DNA of 64,000 nt from an uncultured Acidimicrobiales bacterium (GTDB lineage: Bacteria > Actinomycetota > Acidimicrobiia > Acidimicrobiales > SZUA-35), in contig CALJSB010000027.1 in NCBI GenBank assembly GCA_937976305.1, forward strand, positions 1 through 64,000. Direction: 5' to 3'. Positions 26,520 through 34,068 of the stretch are shown here, piece after piece; within the stretch, counting starts at the first letter, position 1, and the number at the start of each line of letters is the position of its first letter. A model generated the notes under the pieces. The model was not told the DNA's origin, did not search any database, and was given only the letters and a program-made list of their open reading frames with translations. A program made the translations under genes and the position numbers.

Positions 26520-27236
26520 TCAGAGGCCGATGTCGGCGGTCACGAACTCGATCGGCTGGGTGACCACAATGAACGCGCCCACCAACGCAACCACAACCGC
26601 CACGATGAAAACGGCTTGTTGGAATTTCTGCCTGTTCAGCTTCTGGCAGACGCCAACGAGGAACAGCGCGGCGGCAAACACAACCGTCGCGAGCACGTAG
26701 ATATCGGACTGTTGGTTGTTCTGGCGAGCCGCTTCGCCAAAGTCGGCAGCATCGTCTCGCAACTGTTGCGCCCGAACGAACGACTCGACCACGTAGCTGT
26801 CGAGTTCGAACGGGAGCGGCACATCTCCGTCGCCTCGGGCGTTCTGAACGAGCCAGTCGTCAACAGCGACCTGAAGCCGGTCGGGGAAGCTCTGATAGAG
26901 GAACGGGGCGAGTCCTTCTCCTGTTGTGGCCGCCGCACCGTTTCTCTCGGTCAATTCTGGCTCTGCCACTTCGAGCCACGAAACAAAGAGGCTGACGTCG
27001 ATCGAAACTGCGGTGGCACCCAGGTCGGTGAGGGCGTTCGAGTCAGTTCGCGCCTTCCCCGCGTCGCTGAAGTTGATCGCCTGGACACCGCCCCACTTCG
27101 ATGCCTGAAAGCCAGACCAGGCCAACAGCAGGGTCACCGAGGCCAGGACAAACGTTGTGGCCAAGTCACCCCGCCGGTCCCACCACGTCTCTTCTTCCGC
27201 CGGCTTGCCTACGGCACTGTTCTCTTCTGCGCTCAC
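26520..27236 (-). CDS. uncharacterised membrane protein
   Basis: 238 aa from the GTG at 27236, which has GAGGAGC 5 bases upstream. One membrane helix near the N-terminus (about residues 23-43, TTFVLASVTLLLAW), a loop of about 120 residues rich in acidic and aromatic positions, then two closing helices (YVLATVVFAAALFLVGVC and QQAVFIVAVVVALVGAFIVV). The loop would face one side of the membrane. I do not recognise a family. Monocistronic; a 21-base palindrome lies about 60 bases upstream of the start. Confidence 0.75.
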   Translation of the reverse strand: MSAEENSAVGKPAEEETWWDRRGDLATTFVLASVTLLLAWSGFQASKWGGVQAINFSDAGKARTDSNALTDLGATAVSIDVSLFVSWLEVAEPELTERNGAAATTGEGLAPFLYQSFPDRLQVAVDDWLVQNARGDGDVPLPFELDSYVVESFVRAQQLRDDAADFGEAARQNNQQSDIYVLATVVFAAALFLVGVCQKLNRQKFQQAVFIVAVVVALVGAFIVVTQPIEFVTADIGL

Positions 27237-27294
27237 CTTCGCTCCTCTCGCGCGTCGACTATTGCGGGGCTGAACGTATCTTCCCAGCGCCTGA

Positions 27295-27315
27295 AGTGCC
27301 ACTCGAAGTGGCACT
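27295..27315. promoter_or_regulatory. 21-base palindrome upstream of membrane protein gene
   Basis: AGTGCCACT-CGA-AGTGGCACT, perfect 9-base arms. Lies about 60 bases before the GTG at 27236 on the minus strand, a usual place for an operator. It could also serve the divergent spondin gene. Confidence 0.5.
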
Positions 27316-27396
27316 ACAAGCTCACCCTTCCGCGGACGGCAGATCCACAACGGTGAGGGTCAGATCTGAACGATGCGATCGACATTAAGTGAGGAC

Positions 27397-27444
27397 ATGA
27401 ACACACTGAGTGAGACTTTCTTCAGACTCCTGAAGAACCGGTGA
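27397..27444 (+). CDS. possible 15-codon leader peptide
   Basis: ATG with GAGG 3 bases upstream encodes MNTLSETFFRLLKNR then stop. It overlaps a stem-loop TTCTTCAG-ACTC-CTGAAGAA (27418-27437). Located 90 bases before the spondin-domain gene. It may be a regulatory leader or chance; no direct evidence of translation. Confidence 0.2.
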   Translation: MNTLSETFFRLLKNR

Positions 27445-27470
27445 ATGGGCCACCGAATGAGGACGTCCTC
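27418..27470 (+). promoter_or_regulatory. structured leader of the spondin gene
   Basis: Contains a stem-loop at 27418-27437 (8-base stem, 4-base loop) and a perfect 12-base palindrome GAGGACGTCCTC at 27459-27470. Both are upstream of the strong ribosome site GAGGAG before the ATG at 27534. Confidence 0.35.
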
Positions 27471-27533
27471 CTCCCGAGAAGCTGTTTGGGTGAGGGTGCC
27501 CAACACGGGGCACTGCGTGATGAGGAGTAACAG

Positions 27534-28844
27534 ATGCAGATGCACCTTCCACGGCGGAGGACTCTCGCCGCCGGCGTACTAGCGGTCACGACAGCGGCTA
27601 CCGCCGTTGTCGCTGGTCCAGTTGACGCCAGTCGCAACCATCAAGAATTCACCGTTCGAATCGAGAACGTCTCGAACGGTTTCGAATACAGCCAATCGGG
27701 AGCGTTCGCGTACCCGAACAACGGCGACATGCCCGGCCCTGCCTTCCCCGGTGACTTCTATGAGTTCACCACCTATGCCCATCCCGGCGAGAACCTGAGC
27801 TTCGCCACCATGCAGGTGCAGACGAACGACTGGTTCTTCGCCCCCGGCGGCGATGGCATCCCGCTCTATGACGCTGACGGTCACCCGATCTCTGGTGACA
27901 TCACCCAATACATCAACATCTACGACGCTGGCACCGAGATCGACCAGGTTCCAGGCGTTGGTGTCGACCAGGCTCCACGCCAGGCCGGCCCCGACACCGG
28001 CGCAGACGATCCCAACCCGCTCGTGCGACGCGTTGAATCACTTGGCGCCAGCTCACAGTTCATTCACGTGACCGTGACGCCAGGCGAAGGCGGAGAGTTC
28101 ACCGTTCGTGTCACCAACACATCGGGTGATTCTTCACTGCCCGGCCCGATTGCCCCCGGCGTCTACACCATCGGATCCGGCGAGGCCCCGCTCTTCGCCA
28201 CCGGTGAAGTCGACCGTGGCGAAGGCCTCGAGGGTGTTGCCGAAGACGGAGCCGCTGGCCCGCTTGCCGAGGCACTCGATGCTCGCACCGGCACCACGAC
28301 CCCAATTGCTCCGGTGTTCTACGCCGCAACCTGGTGGGATCGTCCGATCTTCACCGAAGGTCGCACGATGAACGGCCTCGGCATCGAACTCCTGGCCGAA
28401 GACGGCAGCCCAGCCCAACTCGTCGAGGGATACGCCGCACGCCCATTCGGTGACATCGGCGCTCAGCCGGTCGCCGTTGGCGCCGAGGGCCCCGGCCCTG
28501 CGTTCCCCGGCGACGTCTATGAGTTCAACGTCTCTGCGACACCGACCCAGCCGCTGCACTTCGCAACCATGTTCGTGCAGACCAACGACTGGTTCTTCTC
28601 GCCATCAGAAGACGGCATCTACCTCTTCGATGAGCACGGCGATCCGATCTCCGGCGACATCACCGATCATGTCGGCATCTGGGATGCTGGCACCGAGATC
28701 GACCAGGTCAACGGATTCGGCCCCGACCAGGCTCCTCGCCAGGCCGGCCCGAACACCGGTGCGGACGATCCCATCAACCACGTCCGTCTCATCTCAGACA
28801 ACGCAGGTGGCTACATCAAGGTGACCATCACCCCCGTCGGCTGA
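27534..28844 (+). CDS. secreted protein with two spondin domains
   Basis: 436 aa with a signal peptide (RRTLAAGVLAVTTAATAVVAGPVDA). Two spondin_N-like domains are evident. Each has AFPGDxYEF, FATMxVQTNDWFF, DGHPISGDIT-type, DAGTEIDQV and DQAPRQAGP-TGADDP segments (about residues 37-190 and 245-436). The second is a near copy of the C-terminal part of the first, pointing to an internal duplication. Bacterial spondin-domain proteins are extracellular and of unknown role, probably adhesion or surface. Ribosome site GAGGAG is 6 bases before the ATG. Followed by a strong terminator. Confidence 0.88.
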   Translation: MQMHLPRRRTLAAGVLAVTTAATAVVAGPVDASRNHQEFTVRIENVSNGFEYSQSGAFAYPNNGDMPGPAFPGDFYEFTTYAHPGENLSFATMQVQTNDWFFAPGGDGIPLYDADGHPISGDITQYINIYDAGTEIDQVPGVGVDQAPRQAGPDTGADDPNPLVRRVESLGASSQFIHVTVTPGEGGEFTVRVTNTSGDSSLPGPIAPGVYTIGSGEAPLFATGEVDRGEGLEGVAEDGAAGPLAEALDARTGTTTPIAPVFYAATWWDRPIFTEGRTMNGLGIELLAEDGSPAQLVEGYAARPFGDIGAQPVAVGAEGPGPAFPGDVYEFNVSATPTQPLHFATMFVQTNDWFFSPSEDGIYLFDEHGDPISGDITDHVGIWDAGTEIDQVNGFGPDQAPRQAGPNTGADDPINHVRLISDNAGGYIKVTITPVG

Positions 28845-28852
28845 TAGCCCAG

Positions 28853-28884
28853 CTCACCCCACATGCCCTCACACCAGGGGTGAG
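28853..28884 (+). repeat. inverted repeat after spondin gene
   Basis: CTCACCCC (28853-28860) pairs with GGGGTGAG (28877-28884) across a 16-base loop, just ahead of the main terminator. It may protect the 3' end or be part of a double terminator. Confidence 0.4.
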
Positions 28885-28896
28885 ATCAGCTGAACC

Positions 28897-28938
28897 GAAG
28901 GCGTGGACCGAATCATCGGTCCACGCCTTCAAGGTTTT
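28897..28938 (+). terminator. strong intrinsic terminator
   Basis: A perfect 15-base stem (28897-28911 with 28916-28930), four-base loop ATCA, then AAGGTTTTTG. It sits between the spondin gene and the convergent mod operon. The T-run serves the plus strand. Confidence 0.85.
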
Positions 28939-28951
28939 TGCCGCCGTCTGA

Positions 28952-30034
28952 TCAGACGTTTGAGACGCTGATCTCGGTGGCCTTGATGGCAACCCAGATC
29001 GATCGACCGGGGGCCAGGCCGAGATCTTCGGTCGCAGCCGGCGTAATGTCGGCGGTCAGCGGGAGCGGCGCTCCGAGCTGCACTCGGCTCGTTTCGCCCA
29101 GGGGCTCGATGCTCTCAACGGTCGCCATCCAAGCGTTACGCGGGCTGCCATCTGGTTGCTCACGATGCAGGGCCACGGCCCGAGGGTGCACCGTCGCAAC
29201 AACCCTCCCCTCGGTCGCTCGATCACTGGTCGACAACGTCACGACATCCGGCGTGGCGACGACATCGGCATCAAGCGAGATGGTGCCATCACGAAGCGTT
29301 CCCGTGATCAGGTTGATGCCGACCAAATCGGCGGCATACGTGGTTTGAGGCCGCCGGCGGATCTCGGCCGGCGTTCCGACCTGCGTCACCTTCCCGTCCT
29401 CGATCACGATGATTCGATCTGCCAGCACGCTGGCATCGGTCGGATCATGCGTCACCAGAATGGTTGGCGCCTCCACGGCGACCAGACGTTCTCGCAAGAG
29501 CCGCCGAATCGCAGTTCGAGTCGTCACGTCGAGGGCGGCCATTGGTTCGTCGAGAAGCAGCAGCTCCGGATTGATAGCAAGCGCGCGGCCCAAGGCCACA
29601 CGCTGCGCCTGCCCGCCGGACAGCTCATCGGCTGGCCGATCTGCAACCGACGTCAGGCCGAGTGCCTCGACGAGCTCGCGGACCATGCGGCGAGATTCAC
29701 CCTTCGAGTGGCCCTGGCTGACAACCCCGAAGGCAACGTTGTCGATCGCTGAGAGGTGCGGAAACAGAAGCTTGTCTTGGAAGGCGACGCCGATCGCTCG
29801 CCGCTCGGGCTCGACAAAGACAGCACTCGCAGGATCATCAAGAACGCGACCTCCGAGCTCAATCGATCCTGAGGTGATTCGCTGCCAACCCATGAGTGCT
29901 TCGAGCGTCGTTGACTTGCCGGCGCCGTTCGGGCCGAGCAATGCCACGGTCTCCCCCGGCTCGACGGAGAGCTCGATGTCGAGCACGAAGTTGCCCCGTT
30001 CGGCCTTCAACTGTGCGTGAAGGGCCCCGCTCAT
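28952..30034 (-). CDS. modC: molybdate ABC transporter ATP-binding protein
   Basis: 360 aa from the ATG at 30034. Walker A GPNGAGKST, signature LSGGQAQRVALGRAL, Walker B LLLLDEPMAALD and the switch His in ILVTHD are all present. The C-terminal 80 residues form the TOBE-type oxyanion-binding domain typical of ModC. It energises molybdate (or tungstate) import with ModB and ModA. Its ATG overlaps the modB stop by four bases. Ends next to the strong terminator of the spondin gene. Confidence 0.93.
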   Translation of the reverse strand: MSGALHAQLKAERGNFVLDIELSVEPGETVALLGPNGAGKSTTLEALMGWQRITSGSIELGGRVLDDPASAVFVEPERRAIGVAFQDKLLFPHLSAIDNVAFGVVSQGHSKGESRRMVRELVEALGLTSVADRPADELSGGQAQRVALGRALAINPELLLLDEPMAALDVTTRTAIRRLLRERLVAVEAPTILVTHDPTDASVLADRIIVIEDGKVTQVGTPAEIRRRPQTTYAADLVGINLITGTLRDGTISLDADVVATPDVVTLSTSDRATEGRVVATVHPRAVALHREQPDGSPRNAWMATVESIEPLGETSRVQLGAPLPLTADITPAATEDLGLAPGRSIWVAIKATEISVSNV

Positions 30035-30828
30035 GTCCGCCACCACCGATCTCGGAGGCCAACGAGCACGGCAACGGAGATGACGACAAGCACCAGACTC
30101 ATCGCGACGGCCTCGTCGCGATCAGATTCGAGGGCAACAAACACTGCGAGTGGCAGCGTCTGGGTGCGGCCTTGCAGATTGCCGGCGAAGGTAATCGTCG
30201 CCCCGAACTCACCGAGAGCCCTGGCCCAGGCGAGCACGATCCCGGCCACGATCGATGGCCGGATCATCGGCAATGTCACTCGCCGAAAGACCTCAAGGGG
30301 CGATGCTCCGAGTGACGCGGCGGCGGCCTCGAAGCGGGGGTCGAGGTTGCGGAATCCACCCTCGACCGTCACAACGAGGAAGGGCAGCGCCACGAAGGTG
30401 TTGGCCATCACGACGCCAGCGGTCGAAAACGGCAACAACAGTCCCGTGACGTCTTCGAGGCCGCCGCCAACCAAGCCTCGCCGCCCGAACGCAAACAGGA
30501 GCGCCGCACCGCCGACAACCGGCGGAAGCACCATGGGCAGGGTCACGATCGCTCGAATCAGGCTTCGGCCCCGCAGTTCTACCCTGGCCAACAACCACGC
30601 AAGAGGAACACCGAGAATCGTCGATAGAGCGGCCGCTGCAAGCGAGCTCAGCAACGAGAGCACAAGGGCATCGCGAACCACGGGCCGGCCAAGAATCTCG
30701 GGCAAGTCAGTCCATGGAACGCGCCAGAGCAACCCGAGGAGCGGCACCACAAAGAAGGCAACGGCAAGCGCGGCCGCAGCAACGAGAACGGGAGGTGCTG
30801 ATTTGATGGAGCGGAGCTGTCGCGTCAC
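30031..30828 (-). CDS. modB: molybdate ABC transporter permease
   Basis: 265 aa with about five to six membrane helices and the EAA-type cytoplasmic loop LGASPLEVFRRVTLPMIRPS, which docks onto ModC; the downstream ALGEFGATITFAGNLQGRTQTLPLAVF is characteristic of ModB. GTG start overlapping the modA stop by four bases (GTGA). Inner-membrane channel of the molybdate importer. Confidence 0.93.
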   Translation of the reverse strand: MTRQLRSIKSAPPVLVAAAALAVAFFVVPLLGLLWRVPWTDLPEILGRPVVRDALVLSLLSSLAAAALSTILGVPLAWLLARVELRGRSLIRAIVTLPMVLPPVVGGAALLFAFGRRGLVGGGLEDVTGLLLPFSTAGVVMANTFVALPFLVVTVEGGFRNLDPRFEAAAASLGASPLEVFRRVTLPMIRPSIVAGIVLAWARALGEFGATITFAGNLQGRTQTLPLAVFVALESDRDEAVAMSLVLVVISVAVLVGLRDRWWRT

Positions 30829-31652
30829 GAACTCACCGGCTGACCCAATCCGTGTCGCTCGAGAATCTCTTGCCCGACCGGCGACAAGACGAAGGCGATG
30901 AACTCGTCAGCAGCACCGTTGGAACCGGTGTTGGTCGAGTCCGCCACGACCGCGATCGCGTAATCGACCTCGACCATCAACTCTTGTGGGAGCGGGATCG
31001 AGTCGCTCGTGCTTGAGATGAGATCAGATCGGTAGACAACGCCAACGTCGAGCTCGCCTTCTTCGATCTTTGCGAGCAACGAGCGGACGTTCGGCTCTTG
31101 GGTGTCTGGGCTTGGTTGGAGGTCGGCGAGCTGGAAGAGCTGTGCGGCTGCCGCGCCACACGGCACTTCGACGGCGCAAATACCAACGACAAGATCTTCA
31201 CGAGACAGGTCGGTGATCGACGTCACGCCAGCGGGGTTACCCGCCGGGACGGCGAGAACCACACCGTTCGTGGCGAACGTCATCGGAACTGACGCGATCG
31301 CCCCAGCATCGACAAGTCCGATCATGACATCGAGGTTTGCCGACGCGAACACGTCGGCTTGAGCGCCGTCAAGGATCTGCTCACGCAACGATGAACTGCC
31401 ACCGAGGACGAGCTCGACGTTGACATCTGACTGTGTGCCTTCGAACGCAGCTGCCATATCGCCAAACGCGTCGGTCAACGAGCTGGCGGCAAAGACCTGA
31501 ATCGTCTCATCTGACCGAGCTGGAGAGCACGCCGAGGCAAGCAACGCAAGACTGAGCATGAGGCTGACGGGCAGTGGCGGGGGCAGGCGCGAGCGACGGG
31601 CGCAGCAACACACCCGTCGAGGGCGCAATCGTCTCATGCTCGAAGTGCTCAT
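30825..31652 (-). CDS. modA: molybdate ABC transporter substrate-binding lipoprotein
   Basis: 275 aa (or 270 from the internal ATG). An Arg-rich start and hydrophobic stretch end at the lipobox LLASAC. The mature part has IQVFAASSLTDAF, GGSSSLREQILDGAQADVFASAN and GVVYRSDL, the usual ModA oxyanion-binding segments. First gene of modABC. It is divergent from a PadR-type regulator, and a GTCTCA-G-TGAGAC palindrome lies in the 25-base gap. Confidence 0.93.
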   Translation of the reverse strand: MSTSSMRRLRPRRVCCCARRSRLPPPLPVSLMLSLALLASACSPARSDETIQVFAASSLTDAFGDMAAAFEGTQSDVNVELVLGGSSSLREQILDGAQADVFASANLDVMIGLVDAGAIASVPMTFATNGVVLAVPAGNPAGVTSITDLSREDLVVGICAVEVPCGAAAAQLFQLADLQPSPDTQEPNVRSLLAKIEEGELDVGVVYRSDLISSTSDSIPLPQELMVEVDYAIAVVADSTNTGSNGAADEFIAFVLSPVGQEILERHGLGQPVSS

Positions 31653-31655
31653 AAC

Positions 31656-31668
31656 GTCTCAGTGAGAC
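31656..31668. promoter_or_regulatory. palindromic operator between modA and the padR-type gene
   Basis: GTCTCA-G-TGAGAC, perfect 6-base arms. On the minus strand it overlaps TAGTCT, a possible -10 box for modA. Position between two divergent starts fits a repressor site for both. Confidence 0.55.
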
Positions 31669-31677
31669 TACTGTGCG

Positions 31678-32223
31678 ATGCAGGACGAAACCATGTCGAC
31701 TTCTGCGCCAACTTCGCCGACACCCGAGCTCGAGCTACCGATGACCGAGCGTGCGGTTCTTGCGCTCCTTTGTGAGGGACCAGCCCATGGATTTGCGCTC
31801 GCCGCGGAACTCCAACCAGAGAGCGATATCGGCCGAGTCTTCACGGTTCGCCGTCCGCTCGTGTATCGAGCACTCAACAATCTCGTCGACCTCGATCTGG
31901 CCCGAGCCGACCGGGAGGAGCCAAGCACCGCAGGACCAAAACGAGTGGTTCACATCGCCACGCCGCAGGGTGTCGAACTCAACACGACGTGGCTCAAAGA
32001 ACCGGTCGAACACATTCGGGATCTGCGTACGCAGCTGTTACTCAAGCTCCTACTGCTTCAACGATCAGGGCGATCGACACAGCAGTTGGTGCACGCCGAA
32101 CGGCGTGAGCTACAGGACACACTTCAGCAACTCATTGACCGCAGGGAGTCCGGGGATGTTGTCGATCGCTGGCGGGCCGGATCGGCCCAAGCAACGCTTG
32201 ACTTCCTTACCCAGTTGGGATGA
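31678..32223 (+). CDS. PadR-family transcriptional regulator
   Basis: 181 aa. The N-terminal winged helix reads LTERAVLALLCEGPAHGFALAAELQ-like, then RPLVYRALNNLVDLDLARADREE and GPKRVVHIATPQGVEL; the C-terminal half is the long helical dimerisation part (RTQLLLKLLLLQRSG to DRRESGDVV). The gene is divergent from modABC with only 25 bases between starts. No ModE is seen, so this protein is the likely local regulator of molybdate uptake, an inference from position. Confidence 0.88.
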   Translation: MQDETMSTSAPTSPTPELELPMTERAVLALLCEGPAHGFALAAELQPESDIGRVFTVRRPLVYRALNNLVDLDLARADREEPSTAGPKRVVHIATPQGVELNTTWLKEPVEHIRDLRTQLLLKLLLLQRSGRSTQQLVHAERRELQDTLQQLIDRRESGDVVDRWRAGSAQATLDFLTQLG

Positions 32224-32250
32224 GGAAGTGCGCGCCGCTCGTGAGCCGGA

Positions 32251-33198
32251 TCAGGCTTCTAGGTCGTTCCAATACGGAGACAACAAATCTGTGTTGACGA
32301 GGTGAGTTGGTTCGTCGCCGTTCAGCACCAGCAACACTTGCTCGAGCGCCATCTCGAGCATTCGCTGCCGCCCCACAACAGTCGATGATGCGATGTGAGG
32401 GGTGACGATCACGTCGTCACGATTGAGGAGCGGATGGTCGGCCGGGAGTGGTTCGGGGTCGGTCACGTCGAGACCGGCATCGGACACTTGACCGGTGTGG
32501 AGAGCCTCAAGAAGCGCATCGTGGTCGACGAGACCGCCCCGACCGGCGTTCACGAACACGACGCCAAACTTGCACTTACCGAACGCTTCGGCGTCGAAGA
32601 TCTTGGCCGTGTCGGCGCTCAACGGAGCATGGAGTGACAGAACATCGGCGGTGGCGCACATCTCGTCGAATGAGACAAGCGTCGTCTTTGCCGGATCGCT
32701 TTCGAGGTCTTCTTGGTCCACGAACGGGTCATGCGCAATCACGCGCATACCGATGGCCGACGCAATGGCGGCGACTCGGCGAGCGATTCGGCCGTAGGCC
32801 AACAGCCCGAGCGTGAGCCCATCGAGTTCGATACCGGTGGCCAAACGGGAGTAGTCACCGGTTTGTTGCCGTAGCCGATGTTGGTGGCGAGGCAGGGTTT
32901 TGGCTGCAGCCAGCATCAGCGCAATCGCGTGTTCTGCGGTGGAAACCGTTGGCCCCTCGGGAGTATTCGTGACCGCGATGCCTCGCTCACTCGCCGCCGC
33001 CAAATCGACCGCATCGAATCCGATTCCGGTGCGAGCGATCACGCGCAGATCAGGGCACTGATCCATCAGCTCAGCGGTCCACGGTGAGCCACCCACGATG
33101 ACGGCTTGAGAACCGGCACGGTCGATGTCGGCGGGTCCGACCAGAAGGTGACCGCCAGCATCCAATTCGGCGAAGGGCCGATCAATCCAGATCTTCAT
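32251..33198 (-). CDS. D-2-hydroxyacid dehydrogenase family protein
   Basis: 315 aa. The two-domain fold is clear: VIARTGIGFDAVDLAAASERGIAVTNTPEG in the substrate domain, AEHAIALMLA, the Rossmann start TLGLLAYGRIARRVA, then VNAGRGGLVD (catalytic Arg), DVTDPEPLP (Glu) and TPHIASST (His). The dinucleotide loop is unusual: AYGRIA instead of GLGRIG, with two Gly changed to Ala. The reaction is NAD(P)-dependent reduction of a 2-oxoacid (glyoxylate, hydroxypyruvate or phosphoglycerate type); the substrate is open. Preceded by GAGTCT-N6, a weak promoter match. Confidence 0.88.
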   Translation of the reverse strand: MKIWIDRPFAELDAGGHLLVGPADIDRAGSQAVIVGGSPWTAELMDQCPDLRVIARTGIGFDAVDLAAASERGIAVTNTPEGPTVSTAEHAIALMLAAAKTLPRHQHRLRQQTGDYSRLATGIELDGLTLGLLAYGRIARRVAAIASAIGMRVIAHDPFVDQEDLESDPAKTTLVSFDEMCATADVLSLHAPLSADTAKIFDAEAFGKCKFGVVFVNAGRGGLVDHDALLEALHTGQVSDAGLDVTDPEPLPADHPLLNRDDVIVTPHIASSTVVGRQRMLEMALEQVLLVLNGDEPTHLVNTDLLSPYWNDLEA

Positions 33199-33390
33199 GT
33201 CGCGAGACTCACGTGGCGTCTTCCTTGCTGGGTTGCCGATGGTGGACGAGCCCAGTTCATCTCAGCGATGAGCAGCTGGCCAACTCTGGCGACCAAGGTA
33301 ACTGCGTCAAGACGCTGCGAGAGCCGAAGCCTGCGCACCTCGACACCGTGCCCAACACCACGGCGCTCACGCCGAGACGCAATCGACGAT

Positions 33391-33396
33391 TAGCCT
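33391..33396 (+). promoter_or_regulatory. -10 box of a probable leaderless promoter
   Basis: TAGCCT, 8 bases before the GTG at 33405, supporting this start for the protease. Confidence 0.4.
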
Positions 33397-33404
33397 CTTC
33401 AGGA

Positions 33405-34064
33405 GTGTCGAAGAGTCGGTTCAGCATTGCGGCGATGTCGCTACTTCTCGTAGGTGCGGCGTGCAGCCCAGCGGGCGCCAACGACATGCCAGAAAATTCG
33501 GTTTTGCGCCTCGAGTTGGCCCAATGCCACAACGGCAACGAACACCGAGCAACAGCGTTTGCGGTTGACGACGGTTACGCCCTTTCGGTTGCCCATGCCT
33601 TCGACAACGTCGACGGATTTCGGGTCCTGACCGCCGACCAACGTGAGCTCCAGGCCGAGGTGGTGTTTCTCGATGCCGAACGTGACATCAGCGTGCTTCG
33701 GATCAGCGGTGACGACACTCCAGAGGGATTGTCGCTTCGCTCTGCTGCCGACGATGACAATGATGCGAGGTTCGCGACCTTCGCCGAAGAGGACGGGCCC
33801 GACACGAAAGACGCGACGATCTTGCGGTTCGTGCGGCTGACGCTCGACGGCGTTGGCGATCGCGCCGGCATTGAACTTGCTGCCGACATCGTTTCCGGTG
33901 ACTCAGGCGGGCCACTGCTCGACGACGATGGCCGCGTGATCGGGATGGTTTTCGCTACCTCACGCCGGGGCGAGCGCGGCTGGGCCATCGCTACCGCTGA
34001 GCTCGAGAGTGCTCTCGAAGCTCGACAAGATGAGGCGATTGAGCGCCCGTGCGCTCCTCGCTGA
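33405..34064 (+). CDS. secreted trypsin-like serine protease (S1 family), putative lipoprotein
   Basis: 219 aa from the GTG at 33405; the longer frame upstream lacks a signal sequence. Signal peptide KSRFSIAAMSLLLVGAAC ends at a Cys. The catalytic triad is visible: His in YALSVAHAF, Asp in AERDISVLRI and Ser in VSGDSGGPLLDDDG. Short for S1 proteases, with no PDZ domain, so unlike DegP. Acts outside the membrane; target unknown. It converges with the thiolase gene, 4 bases away. Confidence 0.85.
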   Translation: MSKSRFSIAAMSLLLVGAACSPAGANDMPENSVLRLELAQCHNGNEHRATAFAVDDGYALSVAHAFDNVDGFRVLTADQRELQAEVVFLDAERDISVLRISGDDTPEGLSLRSAADDDNDARFATFAEEDGPDTKDATILRFVRLTLDGVGDRAGIELAADIVSGDSGGPLLDDDGRVIGMVFATSRRGERGWAIATAELESALEARQDEAIERPCAPR

Positions 34065-34068
34065 CGAG

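Noticed and set aside
26427-27356. 309-codon plus-strand frame
   Set aside because: Antisense to the membrane protein gene at 26520-27236, which has a ribosome site and clear membrane helices.
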